The translations under genes and the position numbers were made by a program. The notes under the pieces are model-generated. The model was given only the letters and a program-made list of their open reading frames with translations. It made no database searches and was not told where the DNA came from. A stretch of 64,000 nt of DNA from Entoloma clypeatum. Lineage: Eukaryota; Basidiomycota; Agaricomycetes; Agaricales; Entolomataceae. The DNA is taken from the NCBI GenBank assembly GCA_963565915.1, contig OY751492.1, positions 868,001-932,000 of the forward strand, read 5' to 3'. Of the stretch, positions 1 through 11,567 are shown piece after piece (within the stretch, counting starts at the first letter, position 1; every line of letters starts with the position of its first letter).

Positions 1-228
1 GGTCCACGCGGTCTGACGCCTGAATATTTCCTCAAGGTTGCGCGGAGACACGCGGGGTGGGACGTCGAATTGAAACCAAGTGCGCCGGGACGAAGAGAAC
101 TTGAAGTTTTACCGCCTCCAGCCAAGGAGGCCGGGAAACGTGTGGGCGTGGCTGGCGCGGGCTCGAGCTCGTCTGGTGTGGGTGTGGAAGCAGAAAGGGT
201 TGTGGAGCGGGAGAACATCAGGGTATGA
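1..228 (+). CDS. 3' end of an unknown protein-coding gene (partial)
   Basis: Frame 1 is open from the first base to a TGA at 226-228 and gives about 75 residues. It begins GPRGLTPEYFLKVARRHAGW, which reads like the last part of a folded domain. A Pro/Ala/Gly/Ser/Val-rich tail follows and ends in ERENIRV. Codon use is GC-rich, like the genuine genes nearby. The overlapping ORF at 80-415 in another frame looks like a shadow. I do not recognise the family, and the start lies outside the window. Confidence 0.5.
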   Translation, partial: GPRGLTPEYFLKVARRHAGWDVELKPSAPGRRELEVLPPPAKEAGKRVGVAGAGSSSSGVGVEAERVVERENIRV

Positions 229-1452
229 CGAGGACAGGGCAGTCGATCACAAAAGGTACGTCTTTCAGTACTCTAAGCATGAGTTGGTGGTTGCTAATGC
301 ACGACCGTTAGTCTATGTATATTCGCTTTGGGCACGTAATTCACAGCGTGAATGGATCGCTTTCGAACGATCTACAAGTGAAATGATAGCTGCGATATCT
401 GAAGATTACATTTGAGCCACATTTTGGGTTACCTGTGGGCTTCTGCGCCGGGCTCAGGGACCCAATATTCGGACGCCATCATTTTGAGTACCTCACGAGT
501 CTTTTGTCTCGGAAAATGACAAAATTCATCAGCCTGAAAAGGTCCATTTTTCGACCTGCCTTGTCATTGGACCCAGAGCCCAAGATCCGGTAGCAGTACT
601 GACTAGTCTTGTCGGAATCGAAAGCGGCGGGAGAACAACCTCAGAAAATTCCGATCATCCCAGGCCTTGCAGCGCTGCTATGTGAGTAAATCTTGCCCAT
701 GCAAGCCACCGGGTAACATCTCTCGCCATTGTAGAAATGTGTCCCTCCAGCCTTGAGTCCTTCAGATCCCCACACTGGATTTCGTCCAGGGCCCTGCTGT
801 TGACAAGTTAGGACTCAGGTGTCTGATTTATGGAAACTGCATATAGGGCTCAGTTCCGCAAGAATTCACTATTAACACTTCCAAGTGAGGGGTGTTGACG
901 ACGCTGCTAATGATCTTCCACGTCGCCCAGGGAAGGTGTGGATGGAGCGAACGATTACGACAAGTCTGAAACTACCCCGTGCACAATGATCTTCTTCGCA
1001 TTATAATGACCCCGTCGACCCAGGAGGCCTCGAGGACCCGAGTCGCTTCGTCATGATCTGTTCTTTATTCACAGGCTGTCGCTTCAACGCCTTTGTCCCT
1101 CTCACCCCAGCATTCGCCTTGACGGGCTAGGCTGTACCACCAACTTCACAAAGATAGGCTCATCAGTGGAGGGTCGCCACTTCGGCAGCCTGATCCGGCC
1201 AAGGGTAGCCAAGAATATGCGTAGAAGAAGCTCGGCCGTTTGTGTCATCTCGACCCGTTTCGGCTGTGATGGTGGTCTCGACCAGTCGGAGGGTTTACGA
1301 AGGAGCTTCGTTACCCATCAGCATATTCCTTCTCAGCCTATGTACCCATTTTTCCCATCGATGGACCCCACGTACTTAAGATTTCCTTGGGCCTAATCGA
1401 ATTCTCCACTTTAAACGCCTTGGGAACGCCCAAGATCCCTCTTGTGACTGTC
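229..1452. other. Intergenic, no gene seen
   Basis: About 1.2 kb with only short unconvincing reading frames. It should hold the terminator of the upstream gene and the promoter of the membrane-protein gene at 1453. I see no repeat or RNA gene. Confidence 0.5.
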
Positions 1453-2630
1453 ATGACTGTCATAAGCTCCGGCGCCTCCGAATACGTCGCTTTTCTCGTG
1501 GGCAGCTCGATTCTCCCCAGCCTCGTCTATGGCATAAACTCGACTTTGGTCATCATGACGCTGGGCCTCCTGTGGAACCGTCGAAAAGGGGAGGATCAGA
1601 AACGGTCCATCTTCATGAGCGGATATATTGTCCTCGTTTCCGCTTTGTGCACGCTACATTGGGTCATGAGCTGTATGGCAGAAGGTCACTCATTGGCTGC
1701 GCTCGTCGATCGATCACAGGGCGCTGGCACCTTGCAGGGTAGATTACGGATTACGTTCCTTGAAGGTCTCGCTGTCGCTGTTCCATACGTCATCCTGACT
1801 TTACTAACGGACGCACTTTTGGTGTGTCGATGCAATCGCTTATTCTCTTCGAGTTGCACAAGCTGAATTCATTTTCTAGCTTTGGCGGTGTTGGGTGCTT
1901 TACGCTGGCTGCAGCGGGGCTGTTCGTTGGATCACATGGACCCTGTTCCTCATTCTCTCCTTGTCCTTGATAGGTATATCCTCAACTACAAGGGATTTTT
2001 CCGGCGTATCTTGATATTCCTCACCAGTGTTTGGAGTACTCCTTGTCTTCAAAGGCAAAATCAGCAGATGGTCATGGGTGACGATCGGGCACCCTACATC
2101 TGTTCTCGCCACCAACGTCATTTTCACTTCTTTGGCCGTTGGCCGCCTGCTTTTCCACCAACGACGTCTGAAAAAAATGTTGGGCGGCGGTAAATACGGC
2201 GCTTTTCAGTATACAACTATCGCCGCGATGATCGTCGAATCTGCCAGCATAAACGTCGTCTTCCAATCGTTGGCATTGATCTCGGTGTTCTACCCCAGAG
2301 GGATGAATCTCATTTTCAATGTCAATCTACTTGGTCAGACGCAGGTAAGAAACAACAATCTTTAGTTTTTCGAAATAAAAATCAAAAAATTCCACTGAAC
2401 GGATTCCAAACCCACAGGTTTTGTCCACGCTCCTCATCATATTCCGAGTCGCAAGGGGAACGGCGTGGACTGAACACACGTCGCGGGAGGTGATGTCCAG
2501 ACTCAAATTTCGTTCATCATCAAGTCGAGGAAGTTCCGAAGGTGGCCTGGGGCTTCTTGCGACGGGTCAATCTACCACCTTGGTTGCCGGAAGTCACTTT
2601 GGCAGCACCCAGCATACCCTGCATGCTTAG
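1453..2630 (+). CDS. Multi-pass (about 7TM) membrane protein, DUF6533/DUF6534-like
   Basis: Four exons fit without a frame break: 1453-1821, 1880-1973, 2028-2344 and 2418-2630. The introns are 54-73 bp with GT..AG ends, and the product is 330 aa. Starting at MTVISSGASEY, the protein has about seven hydrophobic segments. Charged loops separate them, such as LLWNRRKGEDQKR after helix 1 and LLFHQRRLKKMLGGGKY after helix 5. The segment TDALLLWRCWVLYAG resembles the D-x-L-x-x-R-C-x-V signature of the agaricomycete DUF6533/6534 membrane proteins. That family is of unknown function and may be receptor-like. The Ser-rich C-terminal tail after TM7 is cytosolic-like. Upstream in-frame codons at 1387 are not ATG, so I chose the ATG at 1453. 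Confidence 0.8.
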
Positions 2631-3089
2631 CAGCTTCTTGCCTGGAAAATGCGATACGCAGGGCTATCTTTAAATACATTCGTTGGTATTTTTTACTTCT
2701 TTAAGGACTGGTATAGTGATGAGCCGGCGAAGGTCGGACAGGACTCAACTGACTTGAAGCCTCAGGCTGGCTTCGGTGCCAGTTGATCAGGAATAAAAAC
2801 GATGACCAATAGAAATGGCAAGGTCGGCAACCGCGTATGTACCATCGTGGGGTGCTACGGTCTATCGCACCTCGAACGCTCTTTCATGAAATCAGATATC
2901 TTCTATAGTAGACCAACTACAGACTCTAATAGGAGTGGATCTGGAATTTGAAAACTTGATCATCGGGATTGACCGGGTACCAATGGGAACCCGAAAAACC
3001 CGGCGGCTGTGCTTTGATAAAATCATGCACTGTTTGTTGGACAGAGATCGGGGGACCAAGTCCGGGACTCCCGAATATCGCGCCTTCTC
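2631..3089. other. Intergenic spacer
   Basis: No gene is supported. The interval presumably holds the terminator of the membrane-protein gene and the promoter of the dioxygenase gene at 3090. Confidence 0.5.
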
Positions 3090-4392
3090 ATGCTATCCGC
3101 GGGCCATTCCCTGAGGCATTTGCCCGTGAAACCCAGATACCTCAAAACCTCATTCTCCACTTCCTCACGACGGAGAACCTGGTCTACGATCTCCACCCAT
3201 GATTCCTCCCTCACCGTAGACTCACTTGCAGCTACATTCCCCTATGTGTGGCTACGCGACTCTTGCCAGTCTCCGGAATGTGTCCATCCGTCGACTTGCC
3301 AAAAACTTCACCGCACCTCGGATATCCCACTCGATGTCAAGCCTGTCCGAGATGGTGTTCAACTAACCGCGAATGGGATGCGTATCATCTGGACAGACGG
3401 TCACGAATCCTTGTTTTCCAGATCGTTCTTGGAACGTCACTCTTCGAGAAATAAATTATCTGCGTTTCACAGGGATATTCGCGAGGAGCCTTGGAATAAT
3501 CGTGATATCCAGTCGAAAAGCAATGATCTTTTCCTCACCTACGAATCCCTCCACACGCCTACCGGTTTGATGGCTGCTATTACCCAGATCTCCAAGTACG
3601 GCCTTGTATTCGTCTCTGGTGTGCCAAATAAAGAGACTTCAAATGATACCTGCGAGCTGTCCACCCTGGCGCAGCTATTCGGTGACATTCGCCCAACTTT
3701 TTACGGCCGCCTGTGGGACGTTATGAACGTGCAAAACAGCAAAAACATCGCCTATACCAATCTCGACCTTGGTCTTCACATGGACCTCCTGTGCGTCATG
3801 TTCCGTTCCTCTCGAACCATTCCATGGGCCTGCATCATTCAATCTGCCGCTCAGGTATTTCGAGCACCCTCCACGATACCAAATCCTGCACTGTCTGCGC
3901 AACCGCGTCACCGGAGGCACCTCCGTGTTCGTGGACGCCGTATACGCCGCGAAACGCCTTCAGGAAACACATCCATTCGACTTCGAGATCCTCGCTGAAA
4001 CGCCCGTAGCGTTCCACTATATCAACGACGGGCACCACCTCCACCGCGAGCACCCGACGATCGAGTGCTCTTCCCAGGGGGAGATCGGCCACATCAACTA
4101 TTCCCCCCCGTTCCAGGCGCCGCTGCCGCTTTCGACGCCGCGTGAGTTCTATCCGGCGTTGCAGAAGTTCACGACGCTGTTGAATGATCCTGAGAATACG
4201 TATAGCTATACGCTGAAGGAGGGGGATGCGGTGTTCTTTGATAACCGGCGAGTATTGCATGCGAGGACTTCGTTCAGCGATATTGAGGGACACGTGGTGG
4301 AGGGAGAGACGAATAGGTGGTTGAAAGGGTGTTATTTGGAAGCAGATGCTATGTTGGACCGCGGAAGGGTTCTGCAGAGGCAAGTCGAGTAG
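3090..4392 (+). CDS. Fe(II)/2-oxoglutarate dioxygenase of the gamma-butyrobetaine / trimethyllysine hydroxylase family
   Basis: Two exons (3090-3790 and 3855-4392) separated by a 64-bp intron give 412 aa, the usual length for this family. The N-terminus (MLSAGHSLRHLPVKPRYLKT and a following Ser/Arg stretch) looks like a mitochondrial presequence. Residues around LRDSCQSPECVHPSTC form the N-terminal zinc-binding region seen in BBOX1 and TMLHE. The catalytic domain has the HxD motif (LHMD, codons 3777-3785), the GGTSVFVDA core strand, the distal His in NRRVLHAR (4258-4260) and an Arg for 2-oxoglutarate. The family hydroxylates gamma-butyrobetaine or trimethyllysine in carnitine synthesis. The sequence alone does not tell me which substrate is used. 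The intron falls directly after the HxD motif. Confidence 0.9.
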
Positions 4393-4778
4393 AGCAGGCA
4401 CTAACGAACGGAATTATGATTGCTAAGGATACCCAAGGCGTCAACACACCATCTCAAATAGTCTCCCGTAGACAGACTAAGTATTATCAATACATCTCCA
4501 GGAATACAACGAAACCTGATGATCTCCCAACTCCTCACGAAGATGAGAAATTAATGCAACACCATTCGTGTTGCGGTGTCAACATGAGGTTCTGAGCATA
4601 CAAAGTGCTAGGCCGTAACCATACCAACAATCTGACAATCGCCTTGACACCGAAAACACGATAATATCTATATAAGCCCCCCATACAGCATCTGACTCCC
4701 TATCGCTGGTCGACCCGCCGTTGTTTCTCAGGTACTGAAGACCAAACTTCATATCTCTCAACACTACCCTCCCGCCTC
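4393..4778. other. Intergenic spacer with promoter of the secreted-protein gene
   Basis: This holds the terminator of the dioxygenase gene and the 5' region of the small secreted protein. A TATA-like box is annotated separately. Nothing else is seen. Confidence 0.5.
4667..4677 (+). promoter_or_regulatory. TATA-like box (TCTATATAAGC)
   Basis: A good TATA consensus lies about 100 bp before the ATG at 4779. That is a normal distance for a fungal gene with a leader of about 60-80 nt. Confidence 0.5.
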
Positions 4779-5168
4779 ATGAAACTCACTCTTATCCTTG
4801 CGGCGCTCTTCATGCTGAGCACCGGAGCGCACGCTGCGCCCACCCCAACTTCGGGCGCACTCGATGCCAGAGGCGGTCCTGTTGCAGACAGGCACATTGC
4901 GGAGCATACGCAGGACCTTTATGATGCCGGAGAACATTTCGGCCGTGGGGAGGACGAGTACGATATCTACGCTCGGGCTAGTGCTTTCGAACACGAGGAC
5001 GCTGCTGGGTATGCGCGGGATGTTGCTGAGGATGTTGAGGAACTCTTTGGGCGTGCAGAGGAGGAATACGGGCAGTTCGAGCGCGGTGAAGAATATGAAA
5101 TGCTTGAACGTGGGGAGGATGAAGATCTTCTGGGTGCGAGGAGGTGTCAACCTCGTCACCCCTGCTGA
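4779..5168 (+). CDS. Small secreted acidic protein with degenerate R-G-E repeats
   Basis: A single exon of 129 aa. The first 19 or so residues (MKLTLILAALFMLSTGAHA) form a clear signal peptide with an Ala-x-Ala cleavage site. The mature part is very acidic and carries imperfect repeats of the form [F/L]-x-R-[G/A]-E-[D/E]-[E/Y]: FGRGEDEY, FGRAEEEY, FERGEEYE and LERGEDED. The end is RRCQPRHPC, with two Cys. No enzyme domain is visible. Regular single Arg sites between acidic blocks could be cut by a protease and would release short peptides, but that is inference. A TATA box at 4667 supports expression. Confidence 0.75.
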   Translation: MKLTLILAALFMLSTGAHAAPTPTSGALDARGGPVADRHIAEHTQDLYDAGEHFGRGEDEYDIYARASAFEHEDAAGYARDVAEDVEELFGRAEEEYGQFERGEEYEMLERGEDEDLLGARRCQPRHPC

Positions 5169-5469
5169 GTAGATTAGAGAGAAAATCTACATGGCCTTTT
5201 GCAACGATGCAATTCAGCTGCAACACTTTTGATTGCTATGATTTGACTTCCGCTGAACGTTAAACCATCACGCGACGATGCACATCGGCGTGCTCGGTGG
5301 AAGATTATCAGCTTCAAGTTCTGATCTTTCATTATCCATCCGCAAGGGAACCTTTAATCTACTTCTTGCGCGCAGGGCGAGTCGACCACAAGATATACCC
5401 CTCAAATTCGCCCTCAGAAGAGGTTCATCACGACAATTTCATTCAACGTCCAAGGGATTGGCGGATACG

Positions 5470-7979
5470 ATGTCGACGTACTACAAACGCCTAACAGAAA
5501 TTCCTGTCCCTTCTTCTGCTTATTTCTCCGGATCCGAAGGTGGGCATCATTCAAAATATTCACGCGACTCCGAGTCAAATGTTCAGCTCGATACTCTAAA
5601 CAGCAATCCAAGTCACCTCAGGCTTCCATGACCACACGAGGAACATCAAACGATCGGTCGACACTACCTTTATCGTGACTGATGCGTCCGTCACTGCACT
5701 TCCACAACAACACGACACTACAGTCGTGGGCCATGTTCTTTCACCTTCCCGCACGCGGTCCGCGGTGTTGCGCGAAATCAAAGAAGATTCCAAACAAAAA
5801 CGATACGTAGAAATCTGGAAACATAATACATTGGAGGCCATGATGGATGTCACAGATGCGCATGACGCGTTTTACGCGGATGGTGAGGTCTTCCACATGT
5901 TCAATAGCAAATACGTTTGTTCAACGGGTAATGTTTGAAACAGAACATTTCGCGTCATTGTCGTTCTCATCTACCGAAACCTCCGTCCTATACGTCGCCG
6001 AAGCAAACCCTCCTAAAGACGGCGAGGACTCCTACCACAAATTCCGCTTCAAACCGCACTTTGGAGAAGGCATTGTCGGGAAGAAGGACCCTACCATCTT
6101 TCTGTTTTCATGGTCTAATCTATCAGACAATGAACCAGTCTGTAAACTCACGTGGCTCTCTATATCTGCACCAGCTCTTTTCGCACAGCCTGTTTTCTCT
6201 CCAGATGGCAAGACAATATATGCTACTGGATACGAGTATACCCTTGATCATCGCCTCCTGGGAATAATATACTGCTATAATCGTCCTTCTGGTATCTGGG
6301 AAATCACGCTGCCTTCATTCACAGAGGACACCTCCAAGGAGAAGACCGCTTCTGTGATATGTTCGGCAAGGAAACTCACACCGTCCAACATTTCCTGTCG
6401 TTCCCCTCGTATTCTTTCCGATAATGGAAAACATACTCTCCTTTGGCTTTCCGGGATGACGGGAGGACCCCACGCCGCGACCTCGCTCCTGTACTCGCTC
6501 GACATAACCAGCGCATCGGATGCTAGAAAGGTCGAGTCGCCGCTTGTAGACCTCGTATTCAACCCGGCTCAGAGCGCGTTCCCGGGTTTATACCCTGAGT
6601 ACAACCTCCCTCTGTCACCTTTCCTCCGCCCGTCGGGCTCGGCAGCTCCTTGTATTATCACCCACTCCATCTGGGGCTCCAGATCCACGGTTCTTCTCAT
6701 ATCCACTGCTGACGGGAAGGTGAAGAATCTGACACCCGATGATGGACATCTTTACAGCTGGAAGGTGCTCAACACAGATGGAGGAACGCGTGTGGTCTGC
6801 ACGAGAAGTGCACCCACGAGTCCTCCTGAGCTTCTTTTGGGTGAAGTAGATAGTTCGGGAGAAGTCCACTGGAGAGTCATACAGAAGCCTGTACTTCCTG
6901 CTGATGGTTCGTATCAATTTGGTCTAAGTGGTTCCCTGATGCTAACACGATATTTAGTGCGACAAGCATTATCCAGTCTGAACACTTCGGTTATTCCGAT
7001 TCCTGGGCGTTCGCCTACAGAGACTATTGTGATCAAGTCATCGAAAGAGGCCAACTCCGGAGAAATCCCGCCGTGCATCACAAATCCTCATGGCGGTCCG
7101 CATGGGACGACGATCACTGCGTTCTCTCCTGCTACGTTGGCATTTGCGCTGGAGGGATGTAAGTTGTCATAAACCCTGATCAATTCAGCGCAAAAGAAAG
7201 TTTGACTTAACCTTACTAGATACGATCTCCTCGCCAAATTACACTGGTTCCCTTGGGTTTGGCGAGACCGCTGTCCGTGCGCTTCCCGGGAACTGCGGAA
7301 CTCTGGATGTAGAAGACTGTATCGCTTCGGTCCGACAGCTCGTCAAGCTCGGCCTAGCAACCGAAGGCCCAGGAAAACAATTCATTTACGGAGGAAGCCA
7401 CGGCGGATTCCTCGCCGCACATCGTGAGTCCTGCTTTGATCATCTCAATTGTTGAGATTATACTCAATACATTCTCCAGTCATCGGCCAATACCCAGATG
7501 TATTCACCGCAGCCATCATGCGCAACCCCGTCATTTCCGCCGGTGAAATGTCGTCCACGGACATCCCAGACTGGTCCTACGTCGAGTTCGGACTCCCCTA
7601 CCCGCTCTTCTCCTCGCCTTCCCACACCGAGTCTCCGCCTTCCGCTCGTGTACCGCCCCCGATTATGTCCCCCGGCGCCTTCGCCAAGGTACACCAGGCC
7701 TCGCCCATCGCTCACGTTCAGAATGTGCGCGCGGCTGTGCTGCTGATGGTCGGAGCGGACGATCTGAGGGTGGCGCCGAGGCAGGGGATTGAGTACTATC
7801 ATTCGTTGAAGGGCAGGAGGAACGCGGCGCTGGCGGCTGGGACGGGGGCGACTCAGGGGGAGGTGGAGCTGCTTATCTTTGATGGGGAGAGTCATCCGCT
7901 GCAGGGCGTTGAGGCTAGCAGAGTTGGGTGGGAGGCTGCGCGTGATTTTATGGCGAGGGCGAGGAAGGCACCGGCATGA
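5470..7979 (+). CDS. Acylaminoacyl-peptidase (prolyl oligopeptidase family S9)
   Basis: Six exons (5470-5539, 5604-5882, 5944-6906, 6958-7158, 7220-7423, 7480-7979) join in frame to 738 aa, matching the roughly 730 aa of eukaryotic APEH. The N-terminal part (to about residue 450) is the beta-propeller, with motifs such as DEHFASLSFSSTETSVLY and FSPDGKTIY. The C-terminal alpha/beta hydrolase starts around NPHGGPHG (oxyanion loop). It has the nucleophile elbow GGSHGG, the catalytic Asp in GADDLRV and the catalytic His in GESHPLQG. The family removes N-acylated residues from peptides in the cytosol. An in-frame ATG at 5278 would add 64 residues (RQFHSTS, possibly a mitochondrial leader). I prefer 5470 because MSTYYKRL fits family N-termini. 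Introns are 51-64 bp. Confidence 0.92.
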
Positions 7980-8741
7980 CGAGGGTGACTCTCCTTTCTT
8001 TCATATTGTTCTCGAAATAATAGTGACTACTGAATGTGCGCTCTTGGATACTGATTATAGTGACAATTTGGCTTGGGGATACAACGGATCTCTCTGATTA
8101 GTTACTACTCATATTTCTTCACCTTTGGAAACAATTCAACCCGTCTGGTCCGCTAAACCCTAGGGCCCTTGTCCCCGAACAGTGAAAACATTGGCGACGT
8201 CCTTGTCGACCTTTGAACTCAGAGGGCTTATACAAAAACAATGCCAAACAACTTCCTTCCACCACACCACCATGACATACACGGGGACCACACAAACGCT
8301 GTCAAGTTCTTGCACTGGGTATCTTCGGGGCGAAGGCGATGCGAGCTTGAGTGCTCCTGCTTCATCCTCAGGCTGGACTGGTTGTAAAAATCGACCGCAT
8401 GTGGCACCACGTCGGATTGTCAACCGTTACCCCAATGCCACCGCCCATGATTTGACGTGAGCCTCAAATATGTCACAGGCTGGTGGGTTTCAGTTGAATC
8501 CTCCCTCGATTAATGTTAGTAACATCCTTACGTCCCTCCGATAGATCTTGTGCCCATCGTTGCAATCTGAAAGTGTTGGCAGAATCCCACAGAGAAGCAC
8601 GGTATGCAAGTTGGATGCGCCGCCACAAGAGAACCCAGATTACAAGGAGGCTACTGAATGCATAAGGTAAACCGGTACCTCAATGAAGCAGTATTGAATG
8701 ACTAAAACAATTACTTATACATAGCCGCTCCCATCTCGAAA
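7980..8741. other. Intergenic spacer between convergent genes
   Basis: This lies between the convergent peptidase and GTPase genes. Only short reading frames occur and none looks coding. It presumably holds two terminators. Confidence 0.5.
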
Positions 8742-10784
8742 TCATACATTAGTGTCGTAAAAGTAACTTTGCAACATCTCCCACCAAGTCTGTGTCTGTG
8801 GAACCTTTGAACGCTCGTTTTTGGTTTCGTGAGGGCCAGTGCCTTGCTTCCTTACATCATAATAGTTGTCGAGTTTTGACGAAGTCTCAAGCGCCCACGC
8901 TTCCTTGTCATTTATGGTCCAACTCGGCCGAGTCGTCGCAAAATAGTTTTTTATCAAGTTCCTCACCACTCTTTGGGACTCCTCGAACTCCTTCTCGTAC
9001 AGATAACCACCGGTCTTCGTTCGCTTTCCTTTGGTGGACGTGACGCAAGCGTGTTCGGCAAATACCATGCCGTTCTGGTCGAACTCCTTCACATTCTGCC
9101 CCCACCATGCGTCCATCGGCACTTCATGTTCAAGACCAGTGACTATAATGACGATGGGAATCTTGGCCTGGCAGATCGTTCCCTGGACAAAATCGTAATT
9201 GTCCTTGAGGTTCGGTCTGAATCGTGTTGCGCGAATGCAATAGACGAGGAGGGATATTCCATCCTTCACCTGCCCTACAAGATCTCGGATGTTTCCCATG
9301 GCTGCCTTTGCAGCGACCGTTCCCCCCTCCGCTTCGTTCAACCCCGCCGTGTCCCACAATTTGACGCGCTGCCCATCGATGGAAGTGATATAGGATTGAC
9401 AGCCCAACGTCTCCCCGTCCGCCGTATTTGATACCTCCACGATGTCACTGTCGATCAACATGTTGATTACCGAACTCTTCCCCGCCCCTGTCTCTCCGAA
9501 GAATAAGATGTTCGGCGTCTGGCGGCTATCCTGTGTCGAGATTGTTGGAGTGATGTCACTGCCTGTCCCGCTCTTGCGCATAGTATCTGGAGTTTCTTCT
9601 GTTTGTGACACCAGCGCAACGGCCATACAGCTTTCCGATTCCTCGCTCGGCTGGGTGTCACAGGTCGAAATGGAGGGGTGCTCTGGGCCGAGATTCCCTT
9701 CTATTCCGCCGAGAGCAGCTCCTGTGATCTCTCCGTGTGCGGACTCCGGCGGTTGCTGAGGGGATGGGCTGACGACGGTCCATGAAGACCGCGTTGAATC
9801 GGGTACTAGGGGGGTAGCTTGATCGCACATCGGGAGGCTCTTTTCGTCGATATTTTGGGCGTTAGGTGGCTGATCGCATACGAATCCTGGAGGGCTTGCG
9901 GGAGAGTTTTGAGCCATACTGGTCGGTTCCTCTCTTGAGTCGTCGGATATCAAATGCGCAACAGGGACATCTTCAGGTTCCGGGTCGGAAGCCATGGGGA
10001 GCTCGGTGACTCTCCCAGAGTCCTCCAATGACGAAAGTGGCAGCACAGTGGTAGAAGTAGGAGAGTCGTTGGAAAGGATTACGGGAGCGGCGGGTGATGG
10101 GACGTTAGACGATTCTACGACAAGCTCTTCAGACACCGTCCCGATGGCATTAGATGCGGAACTTTCTGCAGAGGGCATTGCTCTCAGCGAGCCAATGTCC
10201 GGAGTGTGTCTGGATTCGGTAATAAGAGCGCTTGGCGTCACAGAGGGGCTTGGTTCCGTTGGTGGTGATGAAGCGTCGACGCTCGTAGGGTGCTTAGGCT
10301 GAAGCGCGGATTCAGTGAATGTCGCTTGAATTTCCTCCGTGGTCTGGCCGACAGCAACCTGTTCTAAACCTTCTCCAGAACCATTCGTCATTAAGGAGAT
10401 GTCTTTGGAGAGTGGAGCACTGCTCTCAGATGAGTGCCGGTTTTTGGCATCACCAGCATTCGGTAGCGTGGATGATCCGAGGGTCACATCGTCGTCGGAT
10501 GATGACGGAGATGCAGTTCGTCCGTTATTCGTCGAGGATGGTTGGGGAGATGCAGTCCGAGGGATGGATTGGCCGTTCGATTGGAACGCGCGGGTTGTGG
10601 AAACAGTCGGGGGAGTGGGTGTCGGTACCGAATTGCTCCGTGACTTCTGCAAAGTCGCAGTACTACCTTGACGCTTCAGAACATTCTGCAGCACCGTCAT
10701 GGCTCGTACAGGCTTGCTTCCATCCTCTGGGGATGGACTCTTGTCCTTGCTTCTGCGGAATGGAAACGATGTCCAGCCGGCCAT
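8742..10784 (-). CDS. G-domain (AIG1/IRG-like P-loop GTPase) protein with a long disordered N-terminus
   Basis: One open frame of 680 aa. Residues 1-420 or so are Ser/Thr/Pro-rich and low-complexity, so probably disordered. The G domain follows: P-loop GETGAGKSS near residue 430, then DTAGLNE (G3) and TGLEH at the G4 position. The C-terminus contains the Trp-rich QTQTWWEMLQSYF. I start at MAGWTSFPF (10784), because the open frame upstream looks like a 57-bp 5'UTR intron (10789-10845, GTAAG..CTAG) that ends four bases before this ATG. This is the first of three related genes in 6 kb. The substrate and cellular role are unknown. Confidence 0.85.
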   Translation of the reverse strand: MAGWTSFPFRRSKDKSPSPEDGSKPVRAMTVLQNVLKRQGSTATLQKSRSNSVPTPTPPTVSTTRAFQSNGQSIPRTASPQPSSTNNGRTASPSSSDDDVTLGSSTLPNAGDAKNRHSSESSAPLSKDISLMTNGSGEGLEQVAVGQTTEEIQATFTESALQPKHPTSVDASSPPTEPSPSVTPSALITESRHTPDIGSLRAMPSAESSASNAIGTVSEELVVESSNVPSPAAPVILSNDSPTSTTVLPLSSLEDSGRVTELPMASDPEPEDVPVAHLISDDSREEPTSMAQNSPASPPGFVCDQPPNAQNIDEKSLPMCDQATPLVPDSTRSSWTVVSPSPQQPPESAHGEITGAALGGIEGNLGPEHPSISTCDTQPSEESESCMAVALVSQTEETPDTMRKSGTGSDITPTISTQDSRQTPNILFFGETGAGKSSVINMLIDSDIVEVSNTADGETLGCQSYITSIDGQRVKLWDTAGLNEAEGGTVAAKAAMGNIRDLVGQVKDGISLLVYCIRATRFRPNLKDNYDFVQGTICQAKIPIVIIVTGLEHEVPMDAWWGQNVKEFDQNGMVFAEHACVTSTKGKRTKTGGYLYEKEFEESQRVVRNLIKNYFATTRPSWTINDKEAWALETSSKLDNYYDVRKQGTGPHETKNERSKVPQTQTWWEMLQSYFYDTNV

Positions 10785-11567
10785 ATTTCTAGGTTCTTGA
10801 GTGGTCAATCTCGACGACAGCGACATATATTCGGAGGACACTTACAATGGAGAGGGTAGTAATAGGACTGGCAAAGAGTTGGGAAAGGTGGTGGTGGTGA
10901 GCTGCGGTCTTTGTTTATGTCTTTGGGTTGAATTAAATGTCATGATTTTAACCAACCAAATTCGGGGGTTGGGACGCGTAGCGCGTGGGGGGCCCCGAGG
11001 CTTGAGTCACTAGCATGCAACGTGCAGAAAACACGTTTTCTGTTCTCCCATCTTCGATCTCACTCCGACACTGTCAAAACGAACAAGAAGCAAGGCGTCC
11101 CAAACATGCCTTGATCTGCCTTGCGCGATCCACGATCTCGACCGCAATCCTGATTCTGATCGTGATCGCATCACTTTCGAGAACTGTCGGGAATCACAGG
11201 TTGAAACCTGATATGTACTTGGAACGGAATCCCTTGTGCCATGCTTTGACCACGATGCAGGCAACGGTATGGCTGTCGAAGATGGCTGCCCCAGACGTAC
11301 TCCACATTGTCCGCCCTTATTATGATCAATGTTTCTGATGCGCGTGGTGGGAACTTAAGCTGCGTATGGCTGGCAGGCAGATTCCACGATGCATATCGAC
11401 TCGCTCTAAATATCGAAAGATAGTTGGGTTTGAGGTCAACTAGAAAACTTATCACCATTGTTACTTTTTCAACCTCCTTCACGTGAGTGTCTTGTCCCTG
11501 ACCATATCCCATCCTAAGAGTTCGTTCTAACTTGATTTAAACATTTCATAGTCGCCATTGCAAAGCC
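10785..11567. other. Divergent intergenic region between two GTPase genes, with 5'UTR introns
   Basis: This probably serves as a shared promoter region for the minus gene (start 10784) and the plus gene (start 11568). It includes the 5'UTR introns 10789-10845 (minus) and 11483-11551 (plus; GTGAGT..CATAG). No other gene is seen. Confidence 0.5.

Noticed and set aside
5278..5469. Longer N-terminus of the acylaminoacyl-peptidase
   Set aside because: It is open and possibly a mitochondrial leader, but the ATG at 5470 fits the usual family start and length. Kept only as an alternative.
10785..10841. N-terminal extension of the GTPase at 8742
   Set aside because: The open frame there coincides with a GTAAG..CTAG intron, and the two sister genes also have a 5'UTR intron in the same place.
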